The notes under the pieces are model-generated. The model made no database searches. It had not been told where the DNA came from and saw nothing but the letters and a program-made list of their open reading frames with translations. From assembly GCA_964352815.1 (NCBI GenBank), contig CAYGTO010000002.1, positions 154,872 to 218,871 of the forward strand: a stretch of DNA of 64,000 bases. Direction: 5' to 3'. Shown here piece after piece: positions 53,011 to 62,088 of the stretch (its first letter is position 1; each line of letters opens with the position of its first letter). The DNA is from CAYGTO01 sp964352815 (lineage in GTDB: Bacteria > Pseudomonadota > Alphaproteobacteria > Rickettsiales > UBA3002). The translations under genes were made by a program, and so were the position numbers.

Positions 53011-53481
53011 ATGACGCACCCGCTTCCTTACCGCCCTTGTGTTGGCATCATGCTGCTGAATCACCACGGCAAGGTATTCGTTGCGAAGCGTATCGATAAC
53101 ACTGCCGAAGCCTGGCAAATGCCGCAAGGCGGTGTCGATGAGGGGGAAGATATTCTTGATGCCATGTACCGCGAGCTATGGGAAGAAACGGGCATTACGA
53201 GAGAACTCACCCAGCTCATCGCACGCACTGAAGATTGGCTAAATTATGAACTACCCGAACATTTGATCGGTACATTATGGGGCGGAAAATATTGCGGACA
53301 GAAACAACGTTGGTTCGTATTGCGCTTTGTCGGAGAAGACAGCGCTATCAACATCGAGACCGAACATCCGGAATTTAGCGAATGGAAATGGGCGGATATG
53401 GCGTCATTGCCAGACATGATTGTCCCATTCAAAAAAGGGCTCTACACTGAGCTCGTCGATCGCTTCAAGCACCTAATATGA
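53011..53481 (+). CDS. rppH: RNA pyrophosphohydrolase RppH (Nudix)
   Basis: Removes pyrophosphate from mRNA 5' ends to start decay. The Nudix box (G-x5-E-x7-REUxEExGU) is at residues 40-62 within PQGGVDEGEDILDAMYRELWEETGI. The protein begins YRPCVGIMLLN, as in the NudH/RppH group, and contains KYCGQKQRWFVLRF. It is 156 residues, usual length. It closes the gpmI-envC-ctpA-deacetylase-rppH series. Confidence 0.94.
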   Translation: MTHPLPYRPCVGIMLLNHHGKVFVAKRIDNTAEAWQMPQGGVDEGEDILDAMYRELWEETGITRELTQLIARTEDWLNYELPEHLIGTLWGGKYCGQKQRWFVLRFVGEDSAINIETEHPEFSEWKWADMASLPDMIVPFKKGLYTELVDRFKHLI

Positions 53482-53483
53482 AT

Positions 53484-53587
53484 AACATGCAATCGCATGT
53501 GTTTGCTACTAGGAGTGCAAGGCGACGCGCAGGAAACTTACGCGAGCCATAACAGGACGACGTATGAAATAGCTGCGATCACATGTT
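53484..53587. repeat. Long imperfect hairpin between convergent rppH and argB
   Basis: AACATGCAATCGCA and TGCGATCACATGTT pair at 12 of 14 positions and enclose about 75 bases with weaker internal matches. The left arm begins 3 bases after the rppH stop and the right arm runs into the argB stop codon. A short ORF drawn through here has no support. It may act as a bidirectional transcript end, although it has no T-run. Confidence 0.5.
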
Positions 53588-54492
53588 TAGCGTTCTACCA
53601 TCGTGCCAGCACCATGCTTCGTGAAGATCTCGACGAGCAGAATGTGTGGAATCCGGCCATCGAGAATGTGCGCCGCTTCCACATCGTATGACAGTGCATC
53701 AATGCAGGTTTCAATCTTGGGAATCATCCCACCGGTAATCACGCCTTCCGCAATCAAACGGCGCGCTTCATCAGTGGTGACGCTACTAATGAGCTTGCCA
53801 TCGGGGTCAAGTAAGCCTTCCACATCGGTCAGCATGAGCAGCTTACAGGCAGATAGCGCCGCCGCGACCGCGCCCGCCGCCGTATCGGCATTGATATTAT
53901 AGGTTTCACCATTCTCACCCACACCGATCGGTGCAATCACCGGAATAATATCCGACTCGCATAGATCTTCGAGAATCTCTGGGCTCACGCTCACCGGCTC
54001 GCCCACAAAGCCTAGATCGAGAATTTTCTCAATGTTCGAATCCGGATCGCGCTTGGTCCGGCGCAATTTCCGCGCCTCAATCAAATTGCCATCTTTCCCA
54101 GACAGGCCTATCGCCGTCCCACCCGCGCGGGTGATCGCTGAGACGATCTGCTTATTGATCGAACCGGAAAGCACCATCTCGACAATCTCAACAGCGGCCT
54201 GATCCGTGACACGTAGCCCATCAACAAACTCACTGTGGATCTTCAACCGATCAAGCATGTTCGCGATTTGTGGACCGCCGCCATGCACCACGACCGGATG
54301 GATACCGATATGTTTGAGTAGCACAATATCGCGTGCAAAAATTTCTGCGAGCTTTGGATCTCCCATCGCATGCCCACCATATTTGATCACAAAAGTCTCG
54401 CCCGCGAATTTACGGATATACGGCAGCGCTTCACTCACCGTAATGGCGGTGCGGAGCATGGCGTTAGGGCTCTTAAGTCCTTTAGTTTGCAT
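53587..54492 (-). CDS. argB: Acetylglutamate kinase ArgB
   Basis: Second step of arginine synthesis. Amino-acid kinase fold with FVIKYGGHAMGD near the N-terminus, VVVHGGGPQIANML (substrate loop), AIGLSGKDGNLIEARKL and MLTDVEGLLDPDGK. The length of 301 residues and the C-terminal MIPKIETCIDAL region fit the arginine-inhibited alphaproteobacterial form. It lies 24 bp downstream of engB, a conserved engB-argB pairing. Confidence 0.96.
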   Translation of the reverse strand: MQTKGLKSPNAMLRTAITVSEALPYIRKFAGETFVIKYGGHAMGDPKLAEIFARDIVLLKHIGIHPVVVHGGGPQIANMLDRLKIHSEFVDGLRVTDQAAVEIVEMVLSGSINKQIVSAITRAGGTAIGLSGKDGNLIEARKLRRTKRDPDSNIEKILDLGFVGEPVSVSPEILEDLCESDIIPVIAPIGVGENGETYNINADTAAGAVAAALSACKLLMLTDVEGLLDPDGKLISSVTTDEARRLIAEGVITGGMIPKIETCIDALSYDVEAAHILDGRIPHILLVEIFTKHGAGTMVER

Positions 54493-54516
54493 CAGAATCC
54501 TTGTGTTGCGCTAGTG

Positions 54517-55125
54517 TTACTGTAGTTCTAACGCGTTGGCAAGTGCTGTTCTAAGCGCCTCAATTCCATCTTTTTTCTCAGAGCTTGTGGTCAAAACCTC
54601 AGGAAAAGCCGCACCATGATTCGCAATCTCATCCATCGCGCTTTCCTGATGTTTCTCAACCTCTTTCACCTTACATTTATCTGTTTTGGTGAGCACCAGC
54701 TGGTACGAGACCGCAGTTTCATCAAGCATTGCCATCATCTCAAGGTCGTTCGGCTTAATTCCATGGCGGCTATCGATGAGCAAACAGACGCGCTTCAATG
54801 GTGCACGGCCGCGCAAATAATCACGCATCAACTGCTGCCACTGCTTAATATCCGTTTTCGATGCACGCGCATATCCATAGCCCGGCAAATCTACCAGGTA
54901 CGCCTTGCCGCTTAAATTGAAAAAATTCAGATGCCGCGTTCGGCCTGGGGTCGATGAGCTTTTCGCAAGCGCCTTACGATTCACCAGCGCATTGATCAGC
55001 GACGATTTGCCCACATTTGAGCGGCCAACAAAGGCAATCTCCGGACGGTCAGCAACGGGAAGCCCATCAAGGCTCGCGACACTTTTCACAAACTCACATT
55101 GCTGAAAAAGAGTATCTAATTTCAT
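54517..55125 (-). CDS. engB: Ribosome biogenesis GTPase EngB (YihA/YsxC)
   Basis: Essential GTPase for 50S assembly. G1 GRSNVGKS is at residues 34-41, G2 is near SSTPGRTRHLNFF, G3 is VDLPGYGYA, and G4 is LTKTDK. At 202 residues it is of usual length. It is downstream of yidC and upstream of argB, a conserved order in Alphaproteobacteria. Confidence 0.96.
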   Translation of the reverse strand: MKLDTLFQQCEFVKSVASLDGLPVADRPEIAFVGRSNVGKSSLINALVNRKALAKSSSTPGRTRHLNFFNLSGKAYLVDLPGYGYARASKTDIKQWQQLMRDYLRGRAPLKRVCLLIDSRHGIKPNDLEMMAMLDETAVSYQLVLTKTDKCKVKEVEKHQESAMDEIANHGAAFPEVLTTSSEKKDGIEALRTALANALELQ

Positions 55126-55173
55126 ACATCCCTCAATGTGCTAGCACCGGCATATGCTGGTGATGCGAGTGCA

Positions 55174-56946
55174 TTAGTTCCGCCCGTGGCGCTTCATAAT
55201 CACCCATTGTTGAATGATCGAGAGGGTGTTGTTCCACGCCCAATAGATCACCAATCCGGCCGGGAATGATGCGAAGAGGAAGAGGAAAATATAGGGCAGC
55301 GCAGCCATCACTTTCGCCTGCATTTCGTCGGTCGGCTTGGGGTTCAGCTTTTGTTGAATCACCATGGTCGCGCACATAATCACCGGCCAAATACCAATGG
55401 CAAGGAAGCTTGGCGGATCAAACGGAATCAGGCCAAACAGGTTAATCACTGAGGTTGGGTCTGGCGCAGAAAGATCATGAATCCATCCAAAGAACGGAGC
55501 ATGGCGCATTTCAATCGAGACGAACAACACCTTATAGAGCGCAAAGAAAACAGGGATCTGTACCAAAATTGGCAGGCAGCCCGACATCGGGTTCACCTTC
55601 TCTTTTTGGTAAAGTTTCATCATCTCTTGGTTCATCGCCAGCTTGTCATCGCCGTATCGCTCACGAAGCTCTTGAATTTGCGGCATCAGCAGTTTCATTT
55701 GCCCCATCGCCACATAGGATTTATTGGCGAGCGGGAACAGCACCATCTTCACACAGATGGTGAGGCACATAATAGCCAGGCCAAAATTCCCAACCAGACT
55801 GTTAAAGAAGGTCATAATATGGAAGAACGGCTTGGTCAGAAAATAGAGCCAGCCGAAGTCAATCGAGCGGTCAAAGAGTGGAATAGTGAGTCGCTCGCTG
55901 TAGCGATCAATCAAATCAAGTTCTTTGGCACCTGCGAAAAAATGCGTGGTGACCGACAGTTCCGCGCCGGGCTGCAACACATTCGCTTCACCGAGGAAAT
56001 CGACCTGATAGCGGTCTTTGTCGCCTGATTGGTAATGGTTGAAATTAAACGCTTTGGCCGTGCCTTTCGGCGGGATGAGGGCGGTCAGCCAATATTTATC
56101 GCTGACGCCAATCCAGCCTTTCACATCATTAAAGCGAATCGCTTCATCATCACGCAAATCACTATAGCTGAACTCTTCGAGAATCTCGTTCTGCACGGCA
56201 AGCGGGCCTTCATGAAGAATGAAGAATTCCTGATCCACGCGCGGATATTGGCGGTTAATCAGCGCATATGACGAAAGCTGCTGATTGCGCGCGCCTACAT
56301 TCTCGACGCGCTGCTCCACCGTAAACATGTAATTCTCATCGATCGAAATCGTACGCGTGAAAACCAGGCCACGGCGATTATTCCAGCGCAGTATCAAGGG
56401 CTGTTCGGGCGTAAGAGATGCATTCGCACCGCCTGGTGACACCACGCTCCAGCGTGTGTTTCGATTCGGCAGTGCGCTGCTATTTTGCGAAGTGCCAACC
56501 CAGCCAAATTCGGCAAAATACGGGTACTCACTGCCTGGTCTGCTGAGAAGCTGAACTTCTGGGCTCTCCGAATCGAGTTCCTGACGGTAATTCGCCAGCG
56601 TCAGCGCATCAAGCCGGGCACCGGTCAGTGAGAGTGAGCCATGCAGACGCGGGGTGTTAATCGCAATACGTGGCCCTTCAGGCTGCGTTGGTGATACGGA
56701 TGCCGTGTGTGTTTGGCTCCCCGGTGCAACCGGTTCCACCGCGTTCGGCGCAAGTGAATCACCCTGCTCCGCGAGCTTAGCAATCGTTGCTTTATCTTGC
56801 TGCACTTTCTGCGCCGCCTGAATCGCCTCTTGCTCCGGCCCGAGCACGAAAATCTGCCAGATGACCATGAAAACCCCAGCTGCAACAACCGCCATCATAA
56901 TATTACGTGTATTTTCTGGATCAGGAACGTTAGGAGGTTGGTGCAT
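55174..56946 (-). CDS. yidC: Membrane protein insertase YidC
   Basis: Inserts inner-membrane proteins alone or with SecYEG. The N-terminal helix (about 13-33; IMMAVVAAGVFMVIWQIFVL) is followed by a large periplasmic beta-domain (about 80-350). Five C-terminal helices follow, with FFNSLVGNFGLAIMCLTICVKMVLFPL and KEKVNPMSGCLPILVQIPVFFALYKVLF. The C-terminus PAGLVIYWAWNNTLSIIQQWVIM is diagnostic. The length (590) fits Gram-negative YidC. It is 11 bp downstream of yidD. Confidence 0.97.
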   Translation of the reverse strand: MHQPPNVPDPENTRNIMMAVVAAGVFMVIWQIFVLGPEQEAIQAAQKVQQDKATIAKLAEQGDSLAPNAVEPVAPGSQTHTASVSPTQPEGPRIAINTPRLHGSLSLTGARLDALTLANYRQELDSESPEVQLLSRPGSEYPYFAEFGWVGTSQNSSALPNRNTRWSVVSPGGANASLTPEQPLILRWNNRRGLVFTRTISIDENYMFTVEQRVENVGARNQQLSSYALINRQYPRVDQEFFILHEGPLAVQNEILEEFSYSDLRDDEAIRFNDVKGWIGVSDKYWLTALIPPKGTAKAFNFNHYQSGDKDRYQVDFLGEANVLQPGAELSVTTHFFAGAKELDLIDRYSERLTIPLFDRSIDFGWLYFLTKPFFHIMTFFNSLVGNFGLAIMCLTICVKMVLFPLANKSYVAMGQMKLLMPQIQELRERYGDDKLAMNQEMMKLYQKEKVNPMSGCLPILVQIPVFFALYKVLFVSIEMRHAPFFGWIHDLSAPDPTSVINLFGLIPFDPPSFLAIGIWPVIMCATMVIQQKLNPKPTDEMQAKVMAALPYIFLFLFASFPAGLVIYWAWNNTLSIIQQWVIMKRHGRN

Positions 56947-56957
56947 AGCTCTCTCTG

Positions 56958-57203
56958 TTATTTTTGTGTGAGGGGTGGGACCGGATCATAGCCACAGCCA
57001 CCCCATGGATGGCAGCGTAAGATCCGCTTAATCGTTAATCGGCTACCGTGGAACGGGCCATGAAGACGTAGTGCTTCTTTCGCATACGCCGAACATGATG
57101 GCACATAGCGGCATGATGGGCCAAGGAGCGGGGAAATCACCCATTGGTAAAATGTAATAACGGCCTGCGCCAAAACACTCGCGATACGGTAAAATGGTTT
57201 CAT
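56958..57203 (-). CDS. yidD: Membrane protein insertion efficiency factor YidD
   Basis: Small (81 residues) membrane-associated protein. An amphipathic N-terminal helix (VITFYQWVISPLLGPSC) is followed by the invariant CRYVPSCSAYAKEAL and KRILRCHPWGGCGYDPVP. It occurs between rnpA and yidC in most bacteria, as here, 8 bp after rnpA. Confidence 0.96.
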   Translation of the reverse strand: MKPFYRIASVLAQAVITFYQWVISPLLGPSCRYVPSCSAYAKEALRLHGPFHGSRLTIKRILRCHPWGGCGYDPVPPLTQK

Positions 57204-57211
57204 GAACTGCC

Positions 57212-57562
57212 TTATGATTGGAGTGCCTTTCTAAAGCCATATCGTAGATCGCGCAACAGTTCTTTATAATGACAGCTCGCTGTACTCATTCGCCCAATCA
57301 CCACGATATCTAGCGGCGGAAGTGTCAGCTCTTGGCTGATTTCATCGATCGCTGCGCGCAGACGCCGGCGAATACGATTCCGCACCACCGCATTGCCGCA
57401 ACGTTTCGTCACCGTAAACCCTACGCGGAAATGACTCACCTCCGCCTGTGCGGGCTGGCGGGCCACCTGCAAAATACAGTGATGCATCACATATTTACGA
57501 CATGTTTTTTGCACGCGCACGAAATCGACGCGTGTCAGCAAGCGCTGTTGCTTAGGAAGCAT
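57212..57562 (-). CDS. rnpA: Ribonuclease P protein component RnpA
   Basis: Basic protein that assists RNase P RNA in tRNA 5' maturation. The signature RVGFTVTKRCGNAVVRNRIRRRLR (about residues 46-69) is present. The start MLPKQQRLLTRVDFVRV is typical. It has 116 residues. It is 15 bp downstream of rpmH, the universal order. Confidence 0.95.
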   Translation of the reverse strand: MLPKQQRLLTRVDFVRVQKTCRKYVMHHCILQVARQPAQAEVSHFRVGFTVTKRCGNAVVRNRIRRRLRAAIDEISQELTLPPLDIVVIGRMSTASCHYKELLRDLRYGFRKALQS

Positions 57563-57577
57563 TCAATGGAGACAAAG

Positions 57578-57712
57578 TTACGCGCTCAGGCGCTTACGGC
57601 CTTTTGCACGACGCGCTGCGAGTACCTTACGGCCACCGAGCGTTGCCGCACGCGCACGAAACCCATGCCGGCGTTTACGTACCAGATTACTTGGCTGAAA
57701 TGTACGTTTCAT
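57578..57712 (-). CDS. rpmH: 50S ribosomal protein bL34
   Basis: A 44-residue Arg/Lys-rich protein, read directly from the minus strand. It starts MKRTFQPSNLVRKRRHGF and ends KGRKRLSA, with RARAATLGGRKVLAARR in between, all bL34 signatures. An AAGGAG ribosome site lies 6 bases before the ATG. It is the first gene of rpmH-rnpA-yidD-yidC. Confidence 0.97.
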   Translation of the reverse strand: MKRTFQPSNLVRKRRHGFRARAATLGGRKVLAARRAKGRKRLSA

Positions 57713-57738
57713 AGGTTTCTCCTTACGTTTGAAGGGCG

Positions 57739-57767
57739 TTATTAGCGAAGTGGAGGAGGAAAGTCAA
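57739..57767 (-). promoter_or_regulatory. Candidate promoter of rpmH-rnpA-yidD-yidC
   Basis: On the minus strand TTGACT and TAATAA are separated by 17 bases, with the -10 box about 27 bases before the rpmH start. The -35 box is strong and the -10 is moderate. The position fits the well-known rpmH promoter of other bacteria. No DnaA-box cluster or dnaA gene is seen next to it. Confidence 0.6.
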
Positions 57768-57898
57768 ACATTATCCTTCCTATCACTGAGCATCATCGGC
57801 TTTTTCACGCGAAGATTCGGATAACTAATGATTTTTTAAAGAATATATGCGATAACTAAAGCCTACAAGGAACCCAACACAAATCTGGTAACACACTG

Positions 57899-59353
57899 AT
57901 GTTTCAACATCTTCGCCATTTCTCCGCCATCAGCCTGGTGCTGATTATCACGATCGCACTGATCGTGGGCACGCTGTTCAAGCGGGTGGTGGAAGAGGAT
58001 ATTGCGCAAATCACAGAGACGAATAACGCGGCGCTCGCCCAGAGTTTTGTCAGCGGGATATGGCGCCATCATGCAGCGATTGTGGGGCATTTAGCGCGTG
58101 TTCCATCTCATCGCTGGGGCGCTGACACTGATTTTTACCTGTTTAGCCATGTATCCAACGCCTTTTTCGCAAGCTTACCCATTGAAAAAGCCAATCTTTA
58201 CCTTCCTGATAACAGCTTGATTCTCTCTTCAGCCCCGGAAAAAATATTACACACGGATTCGGCTAAGCAAGAAGGCGCCACATTGTTCAAACAGTCCGAA
58301 CTGGCACAAGGCAGAACGGTGAGCCGCATCATTGAGGGGGCTGGCTTTTACAACCCTGCCGGGAAAACCAGTGACCGTATTTTAGTGCATACCATTGTGC
58401 CTATCATGTCCGACCCGCGCTCGGGGAGCCGCAAAGTTGAAGGCTTTATTGAAATTTTCTACGACATTACCGATAAATGGGCTGACTTATCCCTCATCCA
58501 ATGGGTGAGCGCCGGCGGTATCATCGTGATCTTCCTGATCTTAATCGCGATCCTATTCTACATGTCGCAGCGCGCCGAATCGATTATCGCCAAACAGCAT
58601 GAGGTGAACCTCGAGCTGACCGCTGCCGCCGCATCCGCAGAAGCAGAAAGCCGTGATAAAGCCCAGTTTTTGGCGAATATCAGCCATGAGCTGCGCACCC
58701 CACTCAACGCGATCATTGGCTTCTCGGAGATCCTCAAAAACGAAATTATGCAAAGTTTGAGCGATACGCATCAGAGCTATATTAAGGATATCAATAATTC
58801 AGGGACGCATCTACTCAGCCTCATCAACGACATTCTCGATTATTCGAAAGCCGAGGCCGGAAAACTTGAGCTTGTCATTGAAGAGTCTGATATTACCAAG
58901 CTGATCAAGAACAGCATGCGCTTGGTAATTCCGCGTGCAGAAGAAGCGCAAGTAACCCTCGTTGAGGAGCTGCCTTCCGAACATGTGATTATTGCCACCG
59001 ACAGTAAGAAACTCAAGCAGGTACTACTCAACCTATTGTCTAACGCGGTGAAATTCACCCCGGCAGGCGGCGAGGTCAAAGTCTCGATCTGGCCCAATGT
59101 CGTCGATCATTCAATCTCGATTGAAGTGAAAGATACCGGAATCGGGATTGCTCCAAAAAATATCTCGAAAGTGATGACCCCGTTTGGCCAAGTCGACAGC
59201 ACGCTCGCACGCAAATATGAAGGCACAGGCCTCGGCCTGCCCCTGTCGAAAAAATTCATCGAGAGCATGCATGGTGAATTCAAAATCACCAGTGAGCTGG
59301 ATGTCGGGACCACGATCACCATCACCCTGCCCGAAAGCGTGGAACAAAAGTAA
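57899..59353 (+). CDS. Membrane-bound sensor histidine kinase
   Basis: A 484-residue kinase. TM1 (about 10-28) and TM2 (about 203-224) bracket a roughly 175-residue periplasmic sensor region without a recognisable domain. A short coiled coil leads to the HisKA domain with phospho-acceptor His263 in FLANISHELRTPLNAIIGFSEIL. The HATPase follows (LLNLLSNAVKFTPAGGE, DTGIGIAPKNI, YEGTGLGLPLSKKFIE). The DHp sequence resembles PleC/DivJ-type and hybrid kinases. No response regulator gene is adjacent, so it is an orphan here. The ligand is unknown. Confidence 0.88.
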   Translation: MFQHLRHFSAISLVLIITIALIVGTLFKRVVEEDIAQITETNNAALAQSFVSGIWRHHAAIVGHLARVPSHRWGADTDFYLFSHVSNAFFASLPIEKANLYLPDNSLILSSAPEKILHTDSAKQEGATLFKQSELAQGRTVSRIIEGAGFYNPAGKTSDRILVHTIVPIMSDPRSGSRKVEGFIEIFYDITDKWADLSLIQWVSAGGIIVIFLILIAILFYMSQRAESIIAKQHEVNLELTAAAASAEAESRDKAQFLANISHELRTPLNAIIGFSEILKNEIMQSLSDTHQSYIKDINNSGTHLLSLINDILDYSKAEAGKLELVIEESDITKLIKNSMRLVIPRAEEAQVTLVEELPSEHVIIATDSKKLKQVLLNLLSNAVKFTPAGGEVKVSIWPNVVDHSISIEVKDTGIGIAPKNISKVMTPFGQVDSTLARKYEGTGLGLPLSKKFIESMHGEFKITSELDVGTTITITLPESVEQK

Positions 59354-59372
59354 CCGCTATTTTGCTTGCAGC

Positions 59373-59393
59373 CATAGCACTCCCCATGCTATG
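59373..59393. promoter_or_regulatory. Small inverted repeat upstream of panB
   Basis: CATAGCA and TGCTATG are exact inverse complements separated by 7 bases, 9 bases before the panB start and 20 bases after the kinase stop. There is no T-run. It could be an operator or a weak hairpin in the leader. Confidence 0.35.
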
Positions 59394-59401
59394 CGCTCAT
59401 T

Positions 59402-60238
59402 ATGTCAACGCATCAAACAAACACGCGCCGCTCGATTGCGCAGCTTCAGGCGATGAAGCAGGAATCCGTGCCGATTGTGTGCCTCACCGCATACACCGCG
59501 CCGCATGCGCGCATTTTAGACGCACATTGTGACATGTTCATTGTCGGTGACTCTCTGGGCATGGTGCTTTATGGCCATGACAGTACGCTCGAAGTCACGC
59601 TCGATATGATGAAACATCATGGCAAGGCCGTCACCTCCCATTCACAGCACGCCTTCACCGTGGTCGACATGCCGTTCGGCAGTTATCAAACCTCGAAAGA
59701 GCAAGCCTTTGAGAATGCCGCTGAGATCATGCGCTTCACCGGCTGTCAGGCGGTAAAGATGGAAGGCGGCGTGATGCTCGATGACACGGTACGTTTCGTG
59801 ACACAGCGCGGTATCCCCGTGATGGGGCATATCGGCTTGATGCCGCAATATGCGCATAATGAAGGCGGCTTCCGTTACCGGGGCCGCTCGGAAGCAGAAC
59901 AAAACCAGATTCTCCGCGATGCGAAAGCCATTGAACAAGCCGGCGCCTTCGCGATGATTCTGGAAGCCGTTGACGCGTCTCTCGCCGAACGCATTACCAA
60001 ATCCGTTTCCATTCCCGTGATTGGTATTGGCGCATCCGCCCAGTGCGATGGCCAAGTGCTCGTCACGGAAGACATGGCGGGCCTGACCGAGAACACGCCT
60101 AAATTTGTTGCCACGTTTGGCAACCTCGCAAGCACGCTCGACAGCGCCGCAAGTGCCTACGCAAAATCCGTACGTGAGCGGACATTTCCCGGAGAATCCC
60201 AGCTGTATGGAATGTCAAAGAAAGTGAAAGCATCTTAG
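59402..60238 (+). CDS. panB: 3-methyl-2-oxobutanoate hydroxymethyltransferase PanB
   Basis: First committed step of pantothenate (CoA) synthesis, making ketopantoate. TIM-barrel motifs are IVGDSLGMVLYGHDSTLEVTLDMM, AVKMEGGVMLDDTV, MGHIGLMPQ and IPVIGIGASAQCDGQVLV. At 278 residues it is full length. panC does not follow. Its stop overlaps that of the convergent AraC-type gene by 4 bp. Confidence 0.96.
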   Translation: MSTHQTNTRRSIAQLQAMKQESVPIVCLTAYTAPHARILDAHCDMFIVGDSLGMVLYGHDSTLEVTLDMMKHHGKAVTSHSQHAFTVVDMPFGSYQTSKEQAFENAAEIMRFTGCQAVKMEGGVMLDDTVRFVTQRGIPVMGHIGLMPQYAHNEGGFRYRGRSEAEQNQILRDAKAIEQAGAFAMILEAVDASLAERITKSVSIPVIGIGASAQCDGQVLVTEDMAGLTENTPKFVATFGNLASTLDSAASAYAKSVRERTFPGESQLYGMSKKVKAS

Positions 60239-61314
60239 GCAGCGTCCGCTTGCTGGCGATATTCGGATGGGCTCGCGCCCACAATCTCTTTAAACACCCG
60301 GTTAAACGACGCGATGCTGCTAAAGCCCACTTCAAAGGCGATGACAGTGACTGACGTCGCGGGCTCATGTATCAAGCGCTCTTTGGCCTCATCGATACGA
60401 AAGCCATTCACAAATTCGTTAAAGTTCTTTTGATAATGCTGATTAAGCAATTTCGACAGTCGATGCTCAGGAACACCCATATCTTCCGCAAACGACTGGC
60501 GGTTATAGCCCATCTTGCGATAAACACGCTGCACCTCCATTAAACGAGCAATACTGGTCATCAGTGAAAGATCTTTTTCCGACAGCCCCTCTTTCGCTTT
60601 GCGTTTGCGAGAGGAGGCACCCAGCGCATTGTCGAACACGCGGAACAGCGAGGTAAGGACCAAATAGATAAAGGTAAATTTGATCACCGTATCAATCGCC
60701 ATTGCCTTGGTTTTCTCTACCATGCCAACCAGCACCGCAAGGTCGAGCGCCGGCAGAGAAATACTCATCATGATCAGTGAGACAATCATCCAATAGGTGT
60801 GCGATCGATACGGGCTTGCCTTTAATGCGCCGCTGTACAGTTTTGCCACCAGCACCATCAGCAAGAGATAGACTAAGCTCGTGCTCAAAACGTGATAGAC
60901 TGTTTTAAAGGAATTCCGCTCTATACAATATTCAGATGGCATACAGATCGTGCCATCCACCGATTCTTGGAACATAATCAGTGCGCCGCCGCCAAAAGGC
61001 AGCAACAAAATAAGAAAATAGATCGCATGCGGCAAGCGTCCCGTAATCAGCTGCAGGATGAGCAAGAAACTTAATGACGGCAGCGCTGTCTCCATCAGCC
61101 GCATCACTTGCTGAGAAGACTCCGCTTCACTCCACGCAAACAGCGGCGCAAGTGGGAGGTAAAAACTCACGGCCAACGCACCAAAATAGACAACCGGAAT
61201 GGATGTTTTCGAAGCATTGCGCACCGACATGATAAGAAACAGCATAATAAACAGACAGGGGAAAAGCCCTACCAGCTGCAGCGCTTGGAGCACTGAGATA
61301 TACTGCTCACTCAT
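60235..61314 (-). CDS. Membrane-anchored AraC-family transcription regulator
   Basis: A 359-residue protein of unusual layout. The N-terminal about 225 residues contain around seven hydrophobic helices with no periplasmic sensor domain of note. The C-terminal about 100 residues are an AraC-type double helix-turn-helix (QSFAEDMGVPEHRLSKLLNQ, then VTVIAFEVGFSSIASFNRVFKEIVGASPSEYR). Membrane-bound AraC regulators of this kind are known in Proteobacteria, but ligands are mostly unknown. It overlaps the upstream TPR-like gene by 4 bp, so the two are probably co-translated. Confidence 0.88.
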   Translation of the reverse strand: MSEQYISVLQALQLVGLFPCLFIMLFLIMSVRNASKTSIPVVYFGALAVSFYLPLAPLFAWSEAESSQQVMRLMETALPSLSFLLILQLITGRLPHAIYFLILLLPFGGGALIMFQESVDGTICMPSEYCIERNSFKTVYHVLSTSLVYLLLMVLVAKLYSGALKASPYRSHTYWMIVSLIMMSISLPALDLAVLVGMVEKTKAMAIDTVIKFTFIYLVLTSLFRVFDNALGASSRKRKAKEGLSEKDLSLMTSIARLMEVQRVYRKMGYNRQSFAEDMGVPEHRLSKLLNQHYQKNFNEFVNGFRIDEAKERLIHEPATSVTVIAFEVGFSSIASFNRVFKEIVGASPSEYRQQADAA

Positions 61315-62081
61315 GGTGCCTCATCGCTAGATTCATCTGCGCTGGAACTCTCATTTTGCGTGTCGAGCTGGCGTTGACGTTCTTCAAATATCTCCGTCAC
61401 CTCTTCCATCCGCTTGAGCCGCTCATCAACGAAATGGCGCATGAAATTAAGCTCACCTTGCTCGATATTCTCGGTATCTTCCATGATCGCTTCAATGATG
61501 GAAAGCGCCGACCCCATCTCACCGCGCTGCTCATAAATAAAGGCCGGCGTTTGCTGCGCCCATAGCGGAATCGAGTGCACCCCCTTTAAATGGTTCGCCG
61601 CTTTGAGCGCGAGTGTTTTGTCGTTGAGTTTATGATTGGCAATGTAGGACGCCTGCACAAGCCACCACCATTTTTCTTCAGGCCGATCTGCGGAATGCTC
61701 AACCAAATAATCGTATATATATTTCAGATCGGATTGGCGCTGGGTTTGGCCAAAATAATAGGTCGCCATCGACGGCACGTAATGGGATTCATTATCAAGC
61801 CGGTCGAGAAGCCGGAACCAATGATAGAGTTTGAAATAATCATACTTGTAGAGCGCCGTGAATCGGCCAAATGTATCACCCGCATTTTGAATATTCAGTG
61901 CGAGCAATCTGAATAGTCCCTGCTCATCACCAAAGGACAGTGCCTTGACCGTTTCAACGCCAGGTACATCGGGCACAATGCCCATATCCGGAATAATCTC
62001 ATGCGTGCGCCACCAGAACGCTACCTGCGCCATTAGCGTGATGGCGAATAGCCCGTATATGATGGAAGCCCTCAGCGACAT
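61311..62081 (-). CDS. Membrane-anchored TPR-like protein of unknown function
   Basis: A 256-residue protein. One N-terminal helix (about 7-23) anchors it; the rest is probably periplasmic. Helical repeat-like segments follow, including YDYFKLYHWFRLLDRLDNESHYVPSMATYYFG and EEKWWWLVQASYIANHKL. The spacing suggests TPR folds, but the sequence is too divergent to assign a family. The C-terminus is acidic (SSADESSDEAP). It lies 7 bp after the ABC-2 permease gene and overlaps the AraC-type regulator gene. Confidence 0.7.
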   Translation of the reverse strand: MSLRASIIYGLFAITLMAQVAFWWRTHEIIPDMGIVPDVPGVETVKALSFGDEQGLFRLLALNIQNAGDTFGRFTALYKYDYFKLYHWFRLLDRLDNESHYVPSMATYYFGQTQRQSDLKYIYDYLVEHSADRPEEKWWWLVQASYIANHKLNDKTLALKAANHLKGVHSIPLWAQQTPAFIYEQRGEMGSALSIIEAIMEDTENIEQGELNFMRHFVDERLKRMEEVTEIFEERQRQLDTQNESSSADESSDEAP

Positions 62082-62088
62082 AAGCCCC

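Noticed and set aside
53497..53691. 64-codon reading frame between rppH and argB on the plus strand
   Set aside because: It runs through the long hairpin and antisense into argB, and has no recognisable product or ribosome site.
57713..57898. Possible replication origin near rpmH
   Set aside because: rpmH-rnpA-yidC can mark oriC in some bacteria, but I saw no dnaA or dnaN gene and no DnaA-box cluster here.
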